Shown here: one piece after another, positions 6,674 to 13,926 of the stretch | Layout of the letters: each line of letters opens with the position of its first letter | How positions within the stretch are numbered: position 1 is the stretch's first letter | From: Alphaproteobacteria bacterium UBA6038 | GTDB lineage: Bacteria; Pseudomonadota; Alphaproteobacteria; Micropepsales; Micropepsaceae | DNA: 18,276 bases | Direction: 5' to 3' | Assembly: GCA_002429315.1 (NCBI GenBank) | Contig: DIZC01000099.1 | Location: forward strand, 34,764 to 53,039 | Translations under genes and position numbers: made by a program | Notes under the pieces: generated by a model | Seen by the model: only the letters and a program-made list of their open reading frames with translations | Told to the model about the DNA's origin: nothing | Database searches by the model: none

Positions 6674-7522
6674 ATGGTTCGCGAATTCTGGAGGTTGCTC
6701 AGGGAAGGCGTTGAAGCCTTCATTGAAGACGACGCGCTGAGCCACGGCGCGGCCATAGCGTTCTACACCATCACGGCGTTCGCGCCGGTGCTGTACATCG
6801 CGGCGGCCATTGCCGGCATGGCCTTCGGCTGGGAGGCGGCATCGAGCGCGCTGCGGCGAGAGATCAGTCATCTCATCGGGCCGGACGGCGCCAAGCTTGT
6901 GCACGTGGCACTGAACAACACGCTGGTGAATCGCCACGGCTTCTGGCCAAACGTCATTGGCGCGGCGTTGCTCGTCATCACCGCATCCGGCGTCTTCGGC
7001 GAAATGCAATCGTCGCTTAATGCGTTCTGGAAGGCGTCGCCGCGGGGTTTCACCGTATGGGGCCTGGTCCGCACGCGACTTCTGAGCCTGGGGCTGGTTT
7101 TGGCGCTGGGCTTCCTGCTGTTGATCTCGCTGGTGATGAATACGGTGGTCACAACCTTGGGCGACCGCATTCAATATGTACTCCCGATCGGCGCCGCATT
7201 TGCCACGGTCATCAACTTCGGCGTGTCCTTTACCTTGGTCGCAGCACTGTTCGCGGCGATCTACAAGGTTCTGCCGGATGTGCCGCTGGAATGGCGCGAC
7301 GTGATTGCCGGCGCGCTGGGCACCGCGGCGCTCTTTCTGATTGGCGAATATCTGATCGCCCTCTATCTCGGCAGTGGACTGGTCGGAAACCGCTATGGCG
7401 CAGCGGGCGGCCTGTTCCTGCTGTTATTGTGGATCTACTACACCACCCAGATCTTCCTGCTCGGCGCGGAATTCACCAAAGTCTACTCAAACCGGCACGG
7501 CAGCCAGGCGGAGAAGGCATAG
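6674..7522 (+). CDS. YihY/BrkB-family inner-membrane protein
   Basis: This 282-aa protein has the YihY/virulence factor BrkB (formerly 'RNase BN') layout. A short cytoplasmic N-terminus carries DDALSHGAAIAFYTITAFAP, followed by about six membrane helices. These include roughly 30-55, 95-115, 135-160, 178-205, 215-235 and 240-265, the last followed by YYTTQIFLLGAEFTKVYSNR, the family's C-terminal signature. Function is not established; the old RNase BN assignment belongs to another gene in E. coli. The ATG lacks a strong ribosome site, but the N-terminus aligns with the family. It follows the YmdB gene after 27 bases and may be in the same transcript. Confidence 0.9.
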   Translation: MVREFWRLLREGVEAFIEDDALSHGAAIAFYTITAFAPVLYIAAAIAGMAFGWEAASSALRREISHLIGPDGAKLVHVALNNTLVNRHGFWPNVIGAALLVITASGVFGEMQSSLNAFWKASPRGFTVWGLVRTRLLSLGLVLALGFLLLISLVMNTVVTTLGDRIQYVLPIGAAFATVINFGVSFTLVAALFAAIYKVLPDVPLEWRDVIAGALGTAALFLIGEYLIALYLGSGLVGNRYGAAGGLFLLLLWIYYTTQIFLLGAEFTKVYSNRHGSQAEKA

Positions 7523-7555
7523 CGGTCCGGTCGCCGGCGCGATAAGGAATAGCGC

Positions 7556-7972
7556 ATGGTCCCGTTCGAACTTCGCGCCATCGATCACATCGTGCTGCGG
7601 GTCCGCGACCTCAATGCGAGCCTCAAATTCTACTGCGACGTGCTGGGCTGCACGCTGGACAAGGTGCAGGAGAAGATCGGGCTGTGGCAGGTGCGCGCCG
7701 GCGCCTCGCTGATCGATCTCGTTCCGCTCGATGGGGCGCTGGGCCGCGTGGGCGGTGCGGGTCCGGACCAGCAAGGCCGCAATGTGGATCACTTCGCCAT
7801 CCAGATCGTGCCATTCGACGAGGCTGCCATTCGTGCGCATCTGGCAACCCACGGTGTGCCGATCGGCGATTCCGGCCGCCGCTACGGCGCGGAGGGCGAT
7901 GGCCCGTCGATCTATGTGATCGATCCGGACGGCAATTCCGTCGAATTGAAGGGCCCGCCGGACGCCGCTTGA
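7556..7972 (+). CDS. VOC-family (glyoxalase/bleomycin-resistance fold) protein
   Basis: This 138-aa protein consists of one vicinal-oxygen-chelate domain made of two beta-alpha-beta-beta-beta units. The first starts AIDHIVLRVRDLNASLKFYCDVLG, and the second begins NVDHFAIQIVPFDEAAIRAHL and ends SIYVIDPDGNSVELKGP. His11, His79 and Glu130 occupy usual metal-ligand positions, so it is probably a metalloprotein. Substrate cannot be inferred; members include glyoxalases, dioxygenases and fosfomycin- or bleomycin-resistance proteins. AAGGAA lies upstream of the ATG. It stands 33 bases after the YihY gene and 49 before yebC. Confidence 0.9.
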   Translation: MVPFELRAIDHIVLRVRDLNASLKFYCDVLGCTLDKVQEKIGLWQVRAGASLIDLVPLDGALGRVGGAGPDQQGRNVDHFAIQIVPFDEAAIRAHLATHGVPIGDSGRRYGAEGDGPSIYVIDPDGNSVELKGPPDAA

Positions 7973-8021
7973 ACCCGCTGGCGGGCGCGGCTATTTGAGC
8001 GGCGCAAGTCCAGATTCGAAA

Positions 8022-8768
8022 ATGGCCGGCCACAGTCAGTTCAAGAACATCATGCACCGCAAGGGGCGCGTCGATGCGGTGCGCTCCAAGCTGTTCTCGA
8101 AGCTGGCGCGGGAAATCGTCGTGGCGGCGAAGCTGGGCATGCCCGATCCCGATCACAATCCGCGGCTGCGCGCGGCAATCCTCGCCGCGAAGGCGCAGTC
8201 AATGCCCAAGGACAATATCCAGCGCGCCATCGACAAGGCGGTGGGCGGCGGCGGCGAGAACATCGAGGAGGTGCGCTACGAAGGCTATGGCCCCGGCGGC
8301 GTGGCGCTGATCGTCGAAGCGCAGACCGACAATCGCAACCGCACCGGCAGCGATATCCGCGCCGCCTTCTCGAAATATGGCGGTGCGCTGGGCGAGCCCA
8401 ATTCCGTCACTTTCATGTTCAACCGCGTGGGCGTGATTGGCTATCCAAAGAGGAAGGGCAGCGACGACCAGATGCTGGAGTTGGCGATCGAAGCCGCCGC
8501 GGATGAAGTGATTTCCGGCGATGAAATGCATGAGTTCATCGCTTCGTTGGATAGTTTCGGCGCCGTCCGCGATGTGCTGGAAAAGCAGCTCGGCGCGCCG
8601 GAATCGGCGAAGATCGAATGGCGGCCGCAATCCACCACGCCGGTGACCGACGACGCCGGAGAAACGCTTGTGAAGCTGCTGGATGTTCTCGACGAGCACG
8701 ATGATGTGCAGAACGTGTACGGGAACTATGAACTCTCCGACGCGCTGATGGCCAAACTCGCCGCCTGA
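8022..8768 (+). CDS. yebC: YebC/PmpR-family protein
   Basis: This 248-aa protein starts MAGHSQFKNIMHRKGRVDAV, the highly conserved YebC N-terminus, and contains SMPKDNIQRAIDKAVGGG and YEGYGPGGVALIVEAQTDNRNRT. Acidic C-terminal domains II and III follow. Family members have been described as transcriptional regulators (PmpR) and more recently as ribosome-associated factors that relieve stalling on proline-rich stretches. The TolA and CpoB proteins encoded nearby are proline-rich, but a direct connection is inference. The start at 8022 matches the conserved N-terminus; an in-frame upstream start at 7995 adds nine unrelated residues. The gene lies upstream of ruvC, its normal alphaproteobacterial position. 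Confidence 0.95.
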   Translation: MAGHSQFKNIMHRKGRVDAVRSKLFSKLAREIVVAAKLGMPDPDHNPRLRAAILAAKAQSMPKDNIQRAIDKAVGGGGENIEEVRYEGYGPGGVALIVEAQTDNRNRTGSDIRAAFSKYGGALGEPNSVTFMFNRVGVIGYPKRKGSDDQMLELAIEAAADEVISGDEMHEFIASLDSFGAVRDVLEKQLGAPESAKIEWRPQSTTPVTDDAGETLVKLLDVLDEHDDVQNVYGNYELSDALMAKLAA

Positions 8769-8832
8769 AACGCTGTTGCTTCGGTATGAAACGCGGCTGA
8801 AACTACCGCAGGCGACTCATTGGGCCGCGCGC

Positions 8833-9396
8833 GTGTCGGTTATTCGCATTCTCGGCCTCGATCCCGGCCTCGCCCGCATGGGCTGGGGCGTCATCGACGT
8901 GTCCGGCACGCGGCTCAGCCATGTGGCGCATGGCGTGCTGCGCAGCGATGCCAAATGCGAGCTGGCGGCGCGGCTGCTCGCGCTGCACGAAGCGCTCACG
9001 GCTGTCATCGCAGAATTGCAGCCGGCCGCACTCGCGATCGAACAGGCCTTCGTCGCGAAGGATGCCTCGGCGGCGTTGAAACTGGGGCAGGCGCGAGCAG
9101 TGGCCTTGATGGCAGCGGCGCGCGCTGGGTTGGCGGTCGCCGAATACGCGCCCAATCACATCAAGAAATCGGTGGTGGGAGCCGGGCACGCCGATAAGCT
9201 GCAGGTGCAGGCCATGGTTCGGCGGCTGTTGCCCACCGCGCAGGTCGAAGCGGCAGATGCCGCCGATGCGCTTGCCTGCGCGATTGCGCACGCACACCTC
9301 TCCGGCACGCGCGCGAGAATCTTCGAAGCGTTAGCAGGCGATGGGCGCCCCGGCGGGCGATCTGCCGCTGCCAGAAAAATCGTGGCGATCGGATGA
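8833..9396 (+). CDS. ruvC: Holliday junction resolvase RuvC
   Basis: This is the RuvC endonuclease (187 aa from GTG at 8833), an RNase H-fold dimer that nicks Holliday junctions symmetrically after RuvAB branch migration. The four catalytic acids are visible: Asp10 in ILGLDPGLARMGWG, Glu70 in ALAIEQAFV, and Asp142 and Asp145 in ADAADALACAIAHAH. The DNA-binding segment GAGHADKLQVQAMVRRLLP is conserved. The GTG is chosen because it puts the first strand near the N-terminus as in homologues; the ATG at 8776 would add 19 atypical residues, and neither start has a clear ribosome site. The C-terminus is somewhat longer than in E. coli RuvC. The stop overlaps ruvA by ATGA. Confidence 0.93.
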   Translation: MSVIRILGLDPGLARMGWGVIDVSGTRLSHVAHGVLRSDAKCELAARLLALHEALTAVIAELQPAALAIEQAFVAKDASAALKLGQARAVALMAAARAGLAVAEYAPNHIKKSVVGAGHADKLQVQAMVRRLLPTAQVEAADAADALACAIAHAHLSGTRARIFEALAGDGRPGGRSAAARKIVAIG

Positions 9397-10001
9397 TCGG
9401 CAAGCTGACCGGGATCGTGGATTCGGTTGCCGAAGATCACGCCATTCTCGATGTCGGCGGGGTGGGCTATCTCGTGCACTGCCCGACATCGACCCTGAGT
9501 CGCCTAAGCGCTGGCGCCAGCGCGTCGCTGACGATCGAAACGAAAGTCGGCGAAGACGCCATCCGGCTGTACGGCTTTTCGACCGCCGAGGAGCGCGAGT
9601 GGTTTCGCCTGCTGCAGGGCGTGCATAATGTCGGCGCGCGCGTGGCGCTCAATGTGCTCTCGGCACTCTCCGCGCGAGAGCTGGAACGCGCGGTTGCGCT
9701 GGGCGACAAGGCGGCGGTGGGGCGCGCGCAAGGCATCGGCCCCAAGCTCGCCACCCGCATCGTCACCGAGCTGAAAGACAAAGCGCCGGCGATGATGCTG
9801 CGCGGCCATGCCGAAGAGGGCGCGGGCGCGGCGATCATTGCCCCCCGCGGGCCGGAAGCCGATGCCGTCGCCGCCCTCGTGAAGCTCGGCTACTCGCAGG
9901 CACAGGCTGCGGAAGCGATTGCCCGCGCCGCCCGCGATCTCGGCGACCGCGCGCCGCTCGATGCGCTCATCCGCGAAAGCTTGCGGTCCATGGCCCACTA
10001 G
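9393..10001 (+). CDS. ruvA: Holliday junction branch migration protein RuvA
   Basis: This 202-aa protein has the three RuvA domains. The N-terminal OB fold is MIGKLTGIVDSVAEDHAILD to about residue 65. Two helix-hairpin-helix motifs follow, in LLQGVHNVGARVALNVLSAL and AVGRAQGIGPKLATRIVTEL. A C-terminal domain from about residue 150 (EADAVAALVKLGYSQAQAAE) contacts RuvB. RuvA tetramers hold the four-way junction. The start is coupled to ruvC through ATGA. In most alphaproteobacteria ruvB follows directly; here two low-GC genes intervene. Confidence 0.97.
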   Translation: MIGKLTGIVDSVAEDHAILDVGGVGYLVHCPTSTLSRLSAGASASLTIETKVGEDAIRLYGFSTAEEREWFRLLQGVHNVGARVALNVLSALSARELERAVALGDKAAVGRAQGIGPKLATRIVTELKDKAPAMMLRGHAEEGAGAAIIAPRGPEADAVAALVKLGYSQAQAAEAIARAARDLGDRAPLDALIRESLRSMAH

Positions 10002-10014
10002 GGGAGAATTGCTT

Positions 10015-10224
10015 ATGTCCCAATCTGAAAACACGTGGACCATGCAGCAATTCCGGCACAGCTTCGAAGCTGTTGTTGCGGCTGCAACCAAAGCACCTCA
10101 GATGATTACGACGAGAGGTGTTCCGGCTTATGTTCTCGTGCGAGAAACCAATGCGGCTGCGAAGAGAGCGAAAGCTGAAAAGATAGTGACGCTCCATAAA
10201 CTCAAACGGCCGCGAAGCAGATAG
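10015..10224 (+). CDS. Phd/YefM-like antitoxin-type protein, no partner toxin recognised
   Basis: This 69-aa protein resembles the N-terminal DNA-binding/dimerisation part of Phd/YefM (prevent-host-death) antitoxins. It has a tryptophan-led opening ENTWTMQQFRHSFEAVVAAA, then APQMITTRGVPAYVLV, equivalent to the usual 'pq.ItrrG.paaVlv' strand-turn-strand. A short basic tail, KIVTLHKLKRPRSR, takes the place of a long toxin-binding region. It starts 13 bases after the ruvA stop, with GGGGAG upstream, and may use an ancestral ribosome site of this operon. No RelE, Doc or PIN toxin follows; after a 15-codon in-frame mini-ORF (10225-10269) comes a serine protease gene. Base composition is lower than ruvA and ruvB. 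It could be an orphan antitoxin, a regulator of the pair, or part of a new two-gene module. Confidence 0.72.
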   Translation: MSQSENTWTMQQFRHSFEAVVAAATKAPQMITTRGVPAYVLVRETNAAAKRAKAEKIVTLHKLKRPRSR

Positions 10225-10269
10225 ATGACCGGGGGCACAGCTACGACGCTTCGAGCTGCGGAGTGCTAG

Positions 10270-11199
10270 GTGGCATCGGAAGCTCCAGACGCAGAGTCAA
10301 TTCGGATCGCAAGATCGATACCGTGGAGCTCCTTCGGTAGAAACACCGTCGCCTCTCGAGTTGGTAAAAGCCTGCTACCGATCGGCATTTTCAATTTCGA
10401 TTTACCAAAATATGAGAGTGACAAGCCGATCCCGACCGTTACATCAAGGAGCGCCGGTTTCGAAAATTATCTAATCAACATCGTGGGCACCGCCATTCAG
10501 GCTGGAGATGCCAAACTTGTCACTTGTGCTCACGTGATTGAAGGTGTTTTACAGACAAAGCGGAAGGGTTACGTCTTAGCTAGCTCTTGGAGAACGAATG
10601 CACTGGTTCATCAGCCCTATCCGTTCTCACACGCACTCCGATACATTGATCCTCGAACCAACGAAGTGAACGCTGCAGTTGATTTGGCTGTGGTGCCATT
10701 GCCCGCCAGAAACGAGCCGCACCTCCCGTACGATGTTCCCATTGTTCAGTGGGGAGACTCTACAAAACTTGGTGTTGGAGATCCGGTGCTCCTTGCTGGC
10801 TTTCCATACGGAACGCAGCTCTTTAGGATGGCGCAAACGAACCGAGGCGTTGTACAGCCAAGCTTCTTCGACGGTGTGATCAGCGCAATTATTCCGGCGA
10901 CTAAACCATCTGAGACCAGGCTATTGCAAATTAGTGCAGCCGTTGCTGGCGGCATAAGCGGAGGAGCGGTCATCGATATCCGAACTGGCGGCGTTGTTGG
11001 GATGGTGACATCTGGCCTCACTGGACCTCAAGGGTATCTACATCCTGTTACGTACGCGATCCCATCCGAAATCATTTACCCGTACACTCGACGAATCACT
11101 TTTCAGACCACGGGCGGGGTAAGAGGCATTGACGATTGGCGTCGTCGTTTGGTCCATCTGAAACGGTACGTTCGTGAGAAGCTGTGGCGGGACCGATGA
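10270..11199 (+). CDS. trypsin-like serine protease, cytoplasmic, inserted between ruvA and ruvB
   Basis: This 309-aa protein has an S1/trypsin-like double beta-barrel with all three catalytic residues: His88 in LVTCAHVIEG, Asp138 in NAAVDLAVVPLP and Ser230 in AGGISGGAVIDIRTGGVVGM. The spacing is normal for chymotrypsin-fold bacterial peptidases. There is no signal peptide, PDZ domain or membrane helix, so it is predicted to act in the cytosol, unlike DegP/HtrA proteases. The last 25 residues are strongly basic (WRRRLVHLKRYVREKLWRDR). The GTG start directly follows a stop codon and has GGAG six bases upstream. The stop overlaps the ruvB ATG (ATGA). GC is much lower than in ruvB (25 of 60 at 10381-10440 against 45 of 60 at 11461-11520), indicating transfer. 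Substrate is unknown. Trypsin-like peptidases occur in some defence and toxin modules, but no further component is visible here. Confidence 0.85.
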   Translation: MASEAPDAESIRIARSIPWSSFGRNTVASRVGKSLLPIGIFNFDLPKYESDKPIPTVTSRSAGFENYLINIVGTAIQAGDAKLVTCAHVIEGVLQTKRKGYVLASSWRTNALVHQPYPFSHALRYIDPRTNEVNAAVDLAVVPLPARNEPHLPYDVPIVQWGDSTKLGVGDPVLLAGFPYGTQLFRMAQTNRGVVQPSFFDGVISAIIPATKPSETRLLQISAAVAGGISGGAVIDIRTGGVVGMVTSGLTGPQGYLHPVTYAIPSEIIYPYTRRITFQTTGGVRGIDDWRRRLVHLKRYVREKLWRDR

Positions 11200-12254
11200 A
11201 TTCGGCAGCCGCGAAACCCGAACGCCTTGTCGCGCCGGAGCGGGGCGAGGACGACACGCTGGAGTCCGGCCTCCGGCCGAAGCGACTGGCGGAATTCGTC
11301 GGCCAGGCGCAGGCGCGCGAGAACCTTTCGATTTTCATCCAGGCGGCACGGGAGCGCGGCGAAGCACTGGACCATGTGCTGTTCTCAGGTCCGCCGGGCC
11401 TGGGCAAGACGACGCTGGCGCAGATCGTGGCCCGCGAATTAGGCGTGAATTTCCGCAGCACCTCCGGGCCGGTGCTGGCGCGCGCCGGCGATCTCGCCGC
11501 CATCCTCACCAATCTCGAGCCGCGCGATGTGCTGTTCATCGACGAAATCCACCGCCTCAATCCGGCAGTCGAGGAAATCCTTTATCCCGCGATGGAGGAT
11601 TACGAGCTCGATCTGGTGATCGGCGAGGGGCCCTCCGCGCGCTCGGTGAAGATCACCTTGGCGCCGTTCACGCTCATCGGCGCCACCACGCGCTCGGGCC
11701 TCATCACCACACCGCTGCGCGACCGCTTCGGGATTCCCATCCGGCTCAATTTCTATTCGGCGGACGAACTGCTTTCGATTGTCGAGCGCGGCGCGCGCGT
11801 GCTCGGCCTGAACCTCACCAGCGATGGTGCACGCGAGATCGCATCCCGCGCCCGGGGCACGCCGCGGATCGCCGGTCGGCTGCTCAAACGCGTGCGCGAT
11901 TTCGCCAGTGTCGCGAACCACGGCACGGTGGATGCCAGGATCGCCGATGAAGCGCTGACCCGGCTCGAAGTGGACAAGCGGGGGCTGGATGCGTTCGATC
12001 GCCGTTACCTAAGACTGGTCGCCGAGGCGTTCGGCGGCGGACCGGTGGGCATCGAAACCATCGCCGCCGCGCTCGGCGAAGCGCGCGACGCCATCGAGGA
12101 GATCGTGGAGCCGTTCCTGTTGCAGCAGGGCTTCGTGCAGCGCACTCCGCGCGGCCGCGTGCTGACCGGCGGGGCCTTTGAGCATCTCGGCCTCGCCGCC
12201 CCCCCGCGCGATCCGGCACAGATCGGCCTCTTCGCAGGCGGGGACGAAGCATGA
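11196..12254 (+). CDS. ruvB: Holliday junction branch migration ATPase RuvB
   Basis: This 352-aa AAA+ motor forms hexameric rings on either side of RuvA and pumps DNA through the junction. It has Walker A GPPGLGKTT (residues 65-73), Walker B VLFIDEIHRLN, sensor I GATTRSGLITTPLRDRFG with the arginine finger region, and a C-terminal winged helix (about residues 260-335: GLDAFDRRYLRLVAEAFGGG, then EPFLLQQGFVQRTPRGR). The ATG at 11196 overlaps the protease stop. A GTG at 11184 is possible but adds only MAGP. No strong ribosome site precedes either start, so translation probably depends on ribosomes finishing the protease gene. The stop overlaps the next ORF by ATGA. Confidence 0.97.
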   Translation: MNSAAAKPERLVAPERGEDDTLESGLRPKRLAEFVGQAQARENLSIFIQAARERGEALDHVLFSGPPGLGKTTLAQIVARELGVNFRSTSGPVLARAGDLAAILTNLEPRDVLFIDEIHRLNPAVEEILYPAMEDYELDLVIGEGPSARSVKITLAPFTLIGATTRSGLITTPLRDRFGIPIRLNFYSADELLSIVERGARVLGLNLTSDGAREIASRARGTPRIAGRLLKRVRDFASVANHGTVDARIADEALTRLEVDKRGLDAFDRRYLRLVAEAFGGGPVGIETIAAALGEARDAIEEIVEPFLLQQGFVQRTPRGRVLTGGAFEHLGLAAPPRDPAQIGLFAGGDEA

Positions 12255-12484
12255 TCCTCCCTCGCATCATCGGCCTCGTCATCGGGCTGGGCCTCACCTG
12301 GATGATCTTCTCCGGGGCCGGGTATTTTGGCGCGGTGTGGACGCACTACTTCGCCGGCGAGCCGGAACAGAAGAACACGGGCGAAGTGTCGGTGAAGATC
12401 CTTCCTAACCCAACCGCTGGCAATGGTCTCTGCGATCCGCATACGGGCAAGTGTTCTAGCGCAGCCCCCAAGCCACATGAGTGA
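12251..12484 (+). CDS. small single-pass membrane protein, unknown
   Basis: This 77-aa ORF is wedged between ruvB (ATGA overlap) and ybgC (8-base overlap). Residues 3-32 form a hydrophobic helix (IIGLVIGLGLTWMIF and following). They are followed by a polar tail with Cys61 and Cys68 in CDPHTGKC, which could bind metal or form a disulfide in the periplasm. The perfect fit between two coupled genes and high-GC codon use like the neighbours argue that it is real. I recognise no family. Its place upstream of the tol genes might suggest an envelope role, but nothing in the sequence shows it. Confidence 0.7.
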   Translation: MILPRIIGLVIGLGLTWMIFSGAGYFGAVWTHYFAGEPEQKNTGEVSVKILPNPTAGNGLCDPHTGKCSSAAPKPHE

Positions 12485-12926
12485 GCATCAGGCCTTCGGC
12501 CGGTTCGACGGCAAGGTACATATCCTGCCCATCCGCATCTATTACGAGGACACCGACCTCTCCGGCATCGTCTATCACGCCAACTACCTGCGCTATATGG
12601 AGCGCGGCCGGTCGGAGTTCTTCCGCGCTGCTGGCATTGCGCGACTGGCGCAGCTGGAGCAGCCCGAACCCACGGCCTGGACGCTGCGGAAAGTGGAACT
12701 GGAATATCTTAAGCCGGCCCGGCTGGACGATCTGATCGAAGTGCATACGCGCGCCACATCGCTCACCGGCGCGCGCCTGACGGCAGAGCAAAACATCTTT
12801 TGCAAAGGCGTTCAGCTGACGCGGGGTCGCGTGGAGGCCTGCATCATCACGCTGGATGGAAAGGCGCGGCGCATTCCGCAGGAGATACGCGACAAACTCT
12901 CGCCTTTCGTCTTTGGAAACAACTGA
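12477..12926 (+). CDS. ybgC: YbgC-type acyl-CoA thioesterase of the tol-pal cluster
   Basis: This 149-aa protein is a single hot-dog domain. The active-site segment is YYEDTDLSGIVYHANYLRYM, with Asp27 at the position of the catalytic aspartate of 4-hydroxybenzoyl-CoA-thioesterase relatives. YbgC proteins hydrolyse acyl-CoA thioesters and associate with phospholipid synthesis enzymes in E. coli. The start at 12477 (MSEHQAFGRFDGKVHILPIR) lies inside the end of the preceding ORF, and an upstream start at 12423 is less likely because it lies wholly within that ORF. It heads the tol-pal genes as in most proteobacteria, with a 115-base gap before tolQ. Confidence 0.93.
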   Translation: MSEHQAFGRFDGKVHILPIRIYYEDTDLSGIVYHANYLRYMERGRSEFFRAAGIARLAQLEQPEPTAWTLRKVELEYLKPARLDDLIEVHTRATSLTGARLTAEQNIFCKGVQLTRGRVEACIITLDGKARRIPQEIRDKLSPFVFGNN

Positions 12927-13041
12927 TTAACCATTGCCGCCCAAATTCGGCCACCTTGGAATGGCCTTAAAGGCGGCGGAGTCGGCCCTGTCGAGGCCGG
13001 GGCGCGAACCGGCGGCCGCGCGGCGCGAGAGAGGTTTCTGA

Positions 13042-13926
13042 ATGGCGTTAAGGCGGACGGCCGCCGTCATGGCGGCGGCTCTGGCAATCCTTTTGAGCGC
13101 CGCTACCGTCATCGCGCAGCCTGCCCCGCGCGCCGCCCCCGTGTCGCAAGACGCGCAGACCCGGGAGCTGGCGCCGCCTGCGGCCGCTCCAACCGCCAAT
13201 GTGGACGTCACACAGACCGGCGACACCTTCGGCCCGGCGCTGAACCGCATGTCCATCGTGTCGCTCTTTCTGCGGGCCGACGCGATTGTGAAGGCAGTCT
13301 TCGTGCTTCTGGTGCTGGCCTCGCTGTGGTCATGGGCCATCATCATCAACAAATGGCTTGCCATCGGCGCGCTCAGGCGCCGCGCCAACAATTTCGAGAA
13401 GACGTTCTGGTCCGGGCTGTCTCTGGACGAGCTGTACCAGCAGTTCGCGCAACGCGCCGATCATCCCTTCGCGGCGGTGTTCACTTCCGCCTTGCGCGAA
13501 TGGCGCCGCGCCTTCGAAGCCGGTCCGCCGCGCGAATCGCTGCTGCCGGGGATCAAGGACCGCATAGACAAAGCGATGAACGTGACCATCCAGCGCGAGA
13601 CGGAAGGCATCGAGCGCCAGTTGGGCTTTCTCGCCACCGTCGGCGCAACCGCGCCGTTCGTCGGCCTGTTCGGCACGGTGTGGGGAATCATGAATTCGTT
13701 CTCGGCCATCGCGGCACGGCACGACACCACGCTTGCGGTGGTGGCGCCGGGAATCGCGGAAGCGCTGTTTGCGACCGCCATGGGCCTGCTCGCCGCCATC
13801 CCGGCGGTGATCTTCTACAACAAATTCGTCAACGACATCGGCCGCTACACCGGCCGCATCGAGAGCTTTGCCGACGAGTTCTCCGCCATCCTGTCGCGCC
13901 AGCTGGATGAAAAGGCGGCGCGCTGA
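13042..13926 (+). CDS. tolQ: TolQ proton-channel subunit with an N-terminal signal-like extension
   Basis: This 294-aa MotA/TolQ/ExbB protein uses proton motive force with TolR to energise TolA. It has three membrane helices at about 82-105, 199-222 and 236-262, including GATAPFVGLFGTVWGIMNSF and ALFATAMGLLAAIPAVIFYN. The conserved core begins at about residue 70 (MSIVSLFLRADAIVKAVF), so the protein has some 65 extra residues: a cleavable-looking signal peptide ending near VIAQPA, then an Ala/Pro-rich linker. This resembles alphaproteobacterial ExbB rather than typical TolQ. The first ATG has GAGAGG seven bases upstream, whereas Met70 has no ribosome site, so the long form is preferred. tolR overlaps (TGATG). 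Context makes it TolQ, not ExbB. Confidence 0.92.
   Translation: MALRRTAAVMAAALAILLSAATVIAQPAPRAAPVSQDAQTRELAPPAAAPTANVDVTQTGDTFGPALNRMSIVSLFLRADAIVKAVFVLLVLASLWSWAIIINKWLAIGALRRRANNFEKTFWSGLSLDELYQQFAQRADHPFAAVFTSALREWRRAFEAGPPRESLLPGIKDRIDKAMNVTIQRETEGIERQLGFLATVGATAPFVGLFGTVWGIMNSFSAIAARHDTTLAVVAPGIAEALFATAMGLLAAIPAVIFYNKFVNDIGRYTGRIESFADEFSAILSRQLDEKAAR

Noticed and set aside
5780..7174. 464-codon antisense frame over the YmdB and YihY genes.
   Set aside because: Composition is His/Arg/Gln-rich with no motifs, and both plus-strand genes have clear family signatures.
10133..10146. Perfect palindrome TTCTCG-TG-CGAGAA, possibly an operator or LexA-like site.
   Set aside because: It lies inside the antitoxin-like coding sequence, far from its start, and does not match the alphaproteobacterial GTTC-N7-GTTC LexA box.
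12949..12973. Small overlapping hairpins (GGCCA/TGGCC and GCCTT/AAGGC) between ybgC and tolQ as a terminator or a tolQ promoter region.
   Set aside because: Stems are five pairs only, there is no T-run, and no convincing -35/-10 pair could be placed in the 115-base gap.
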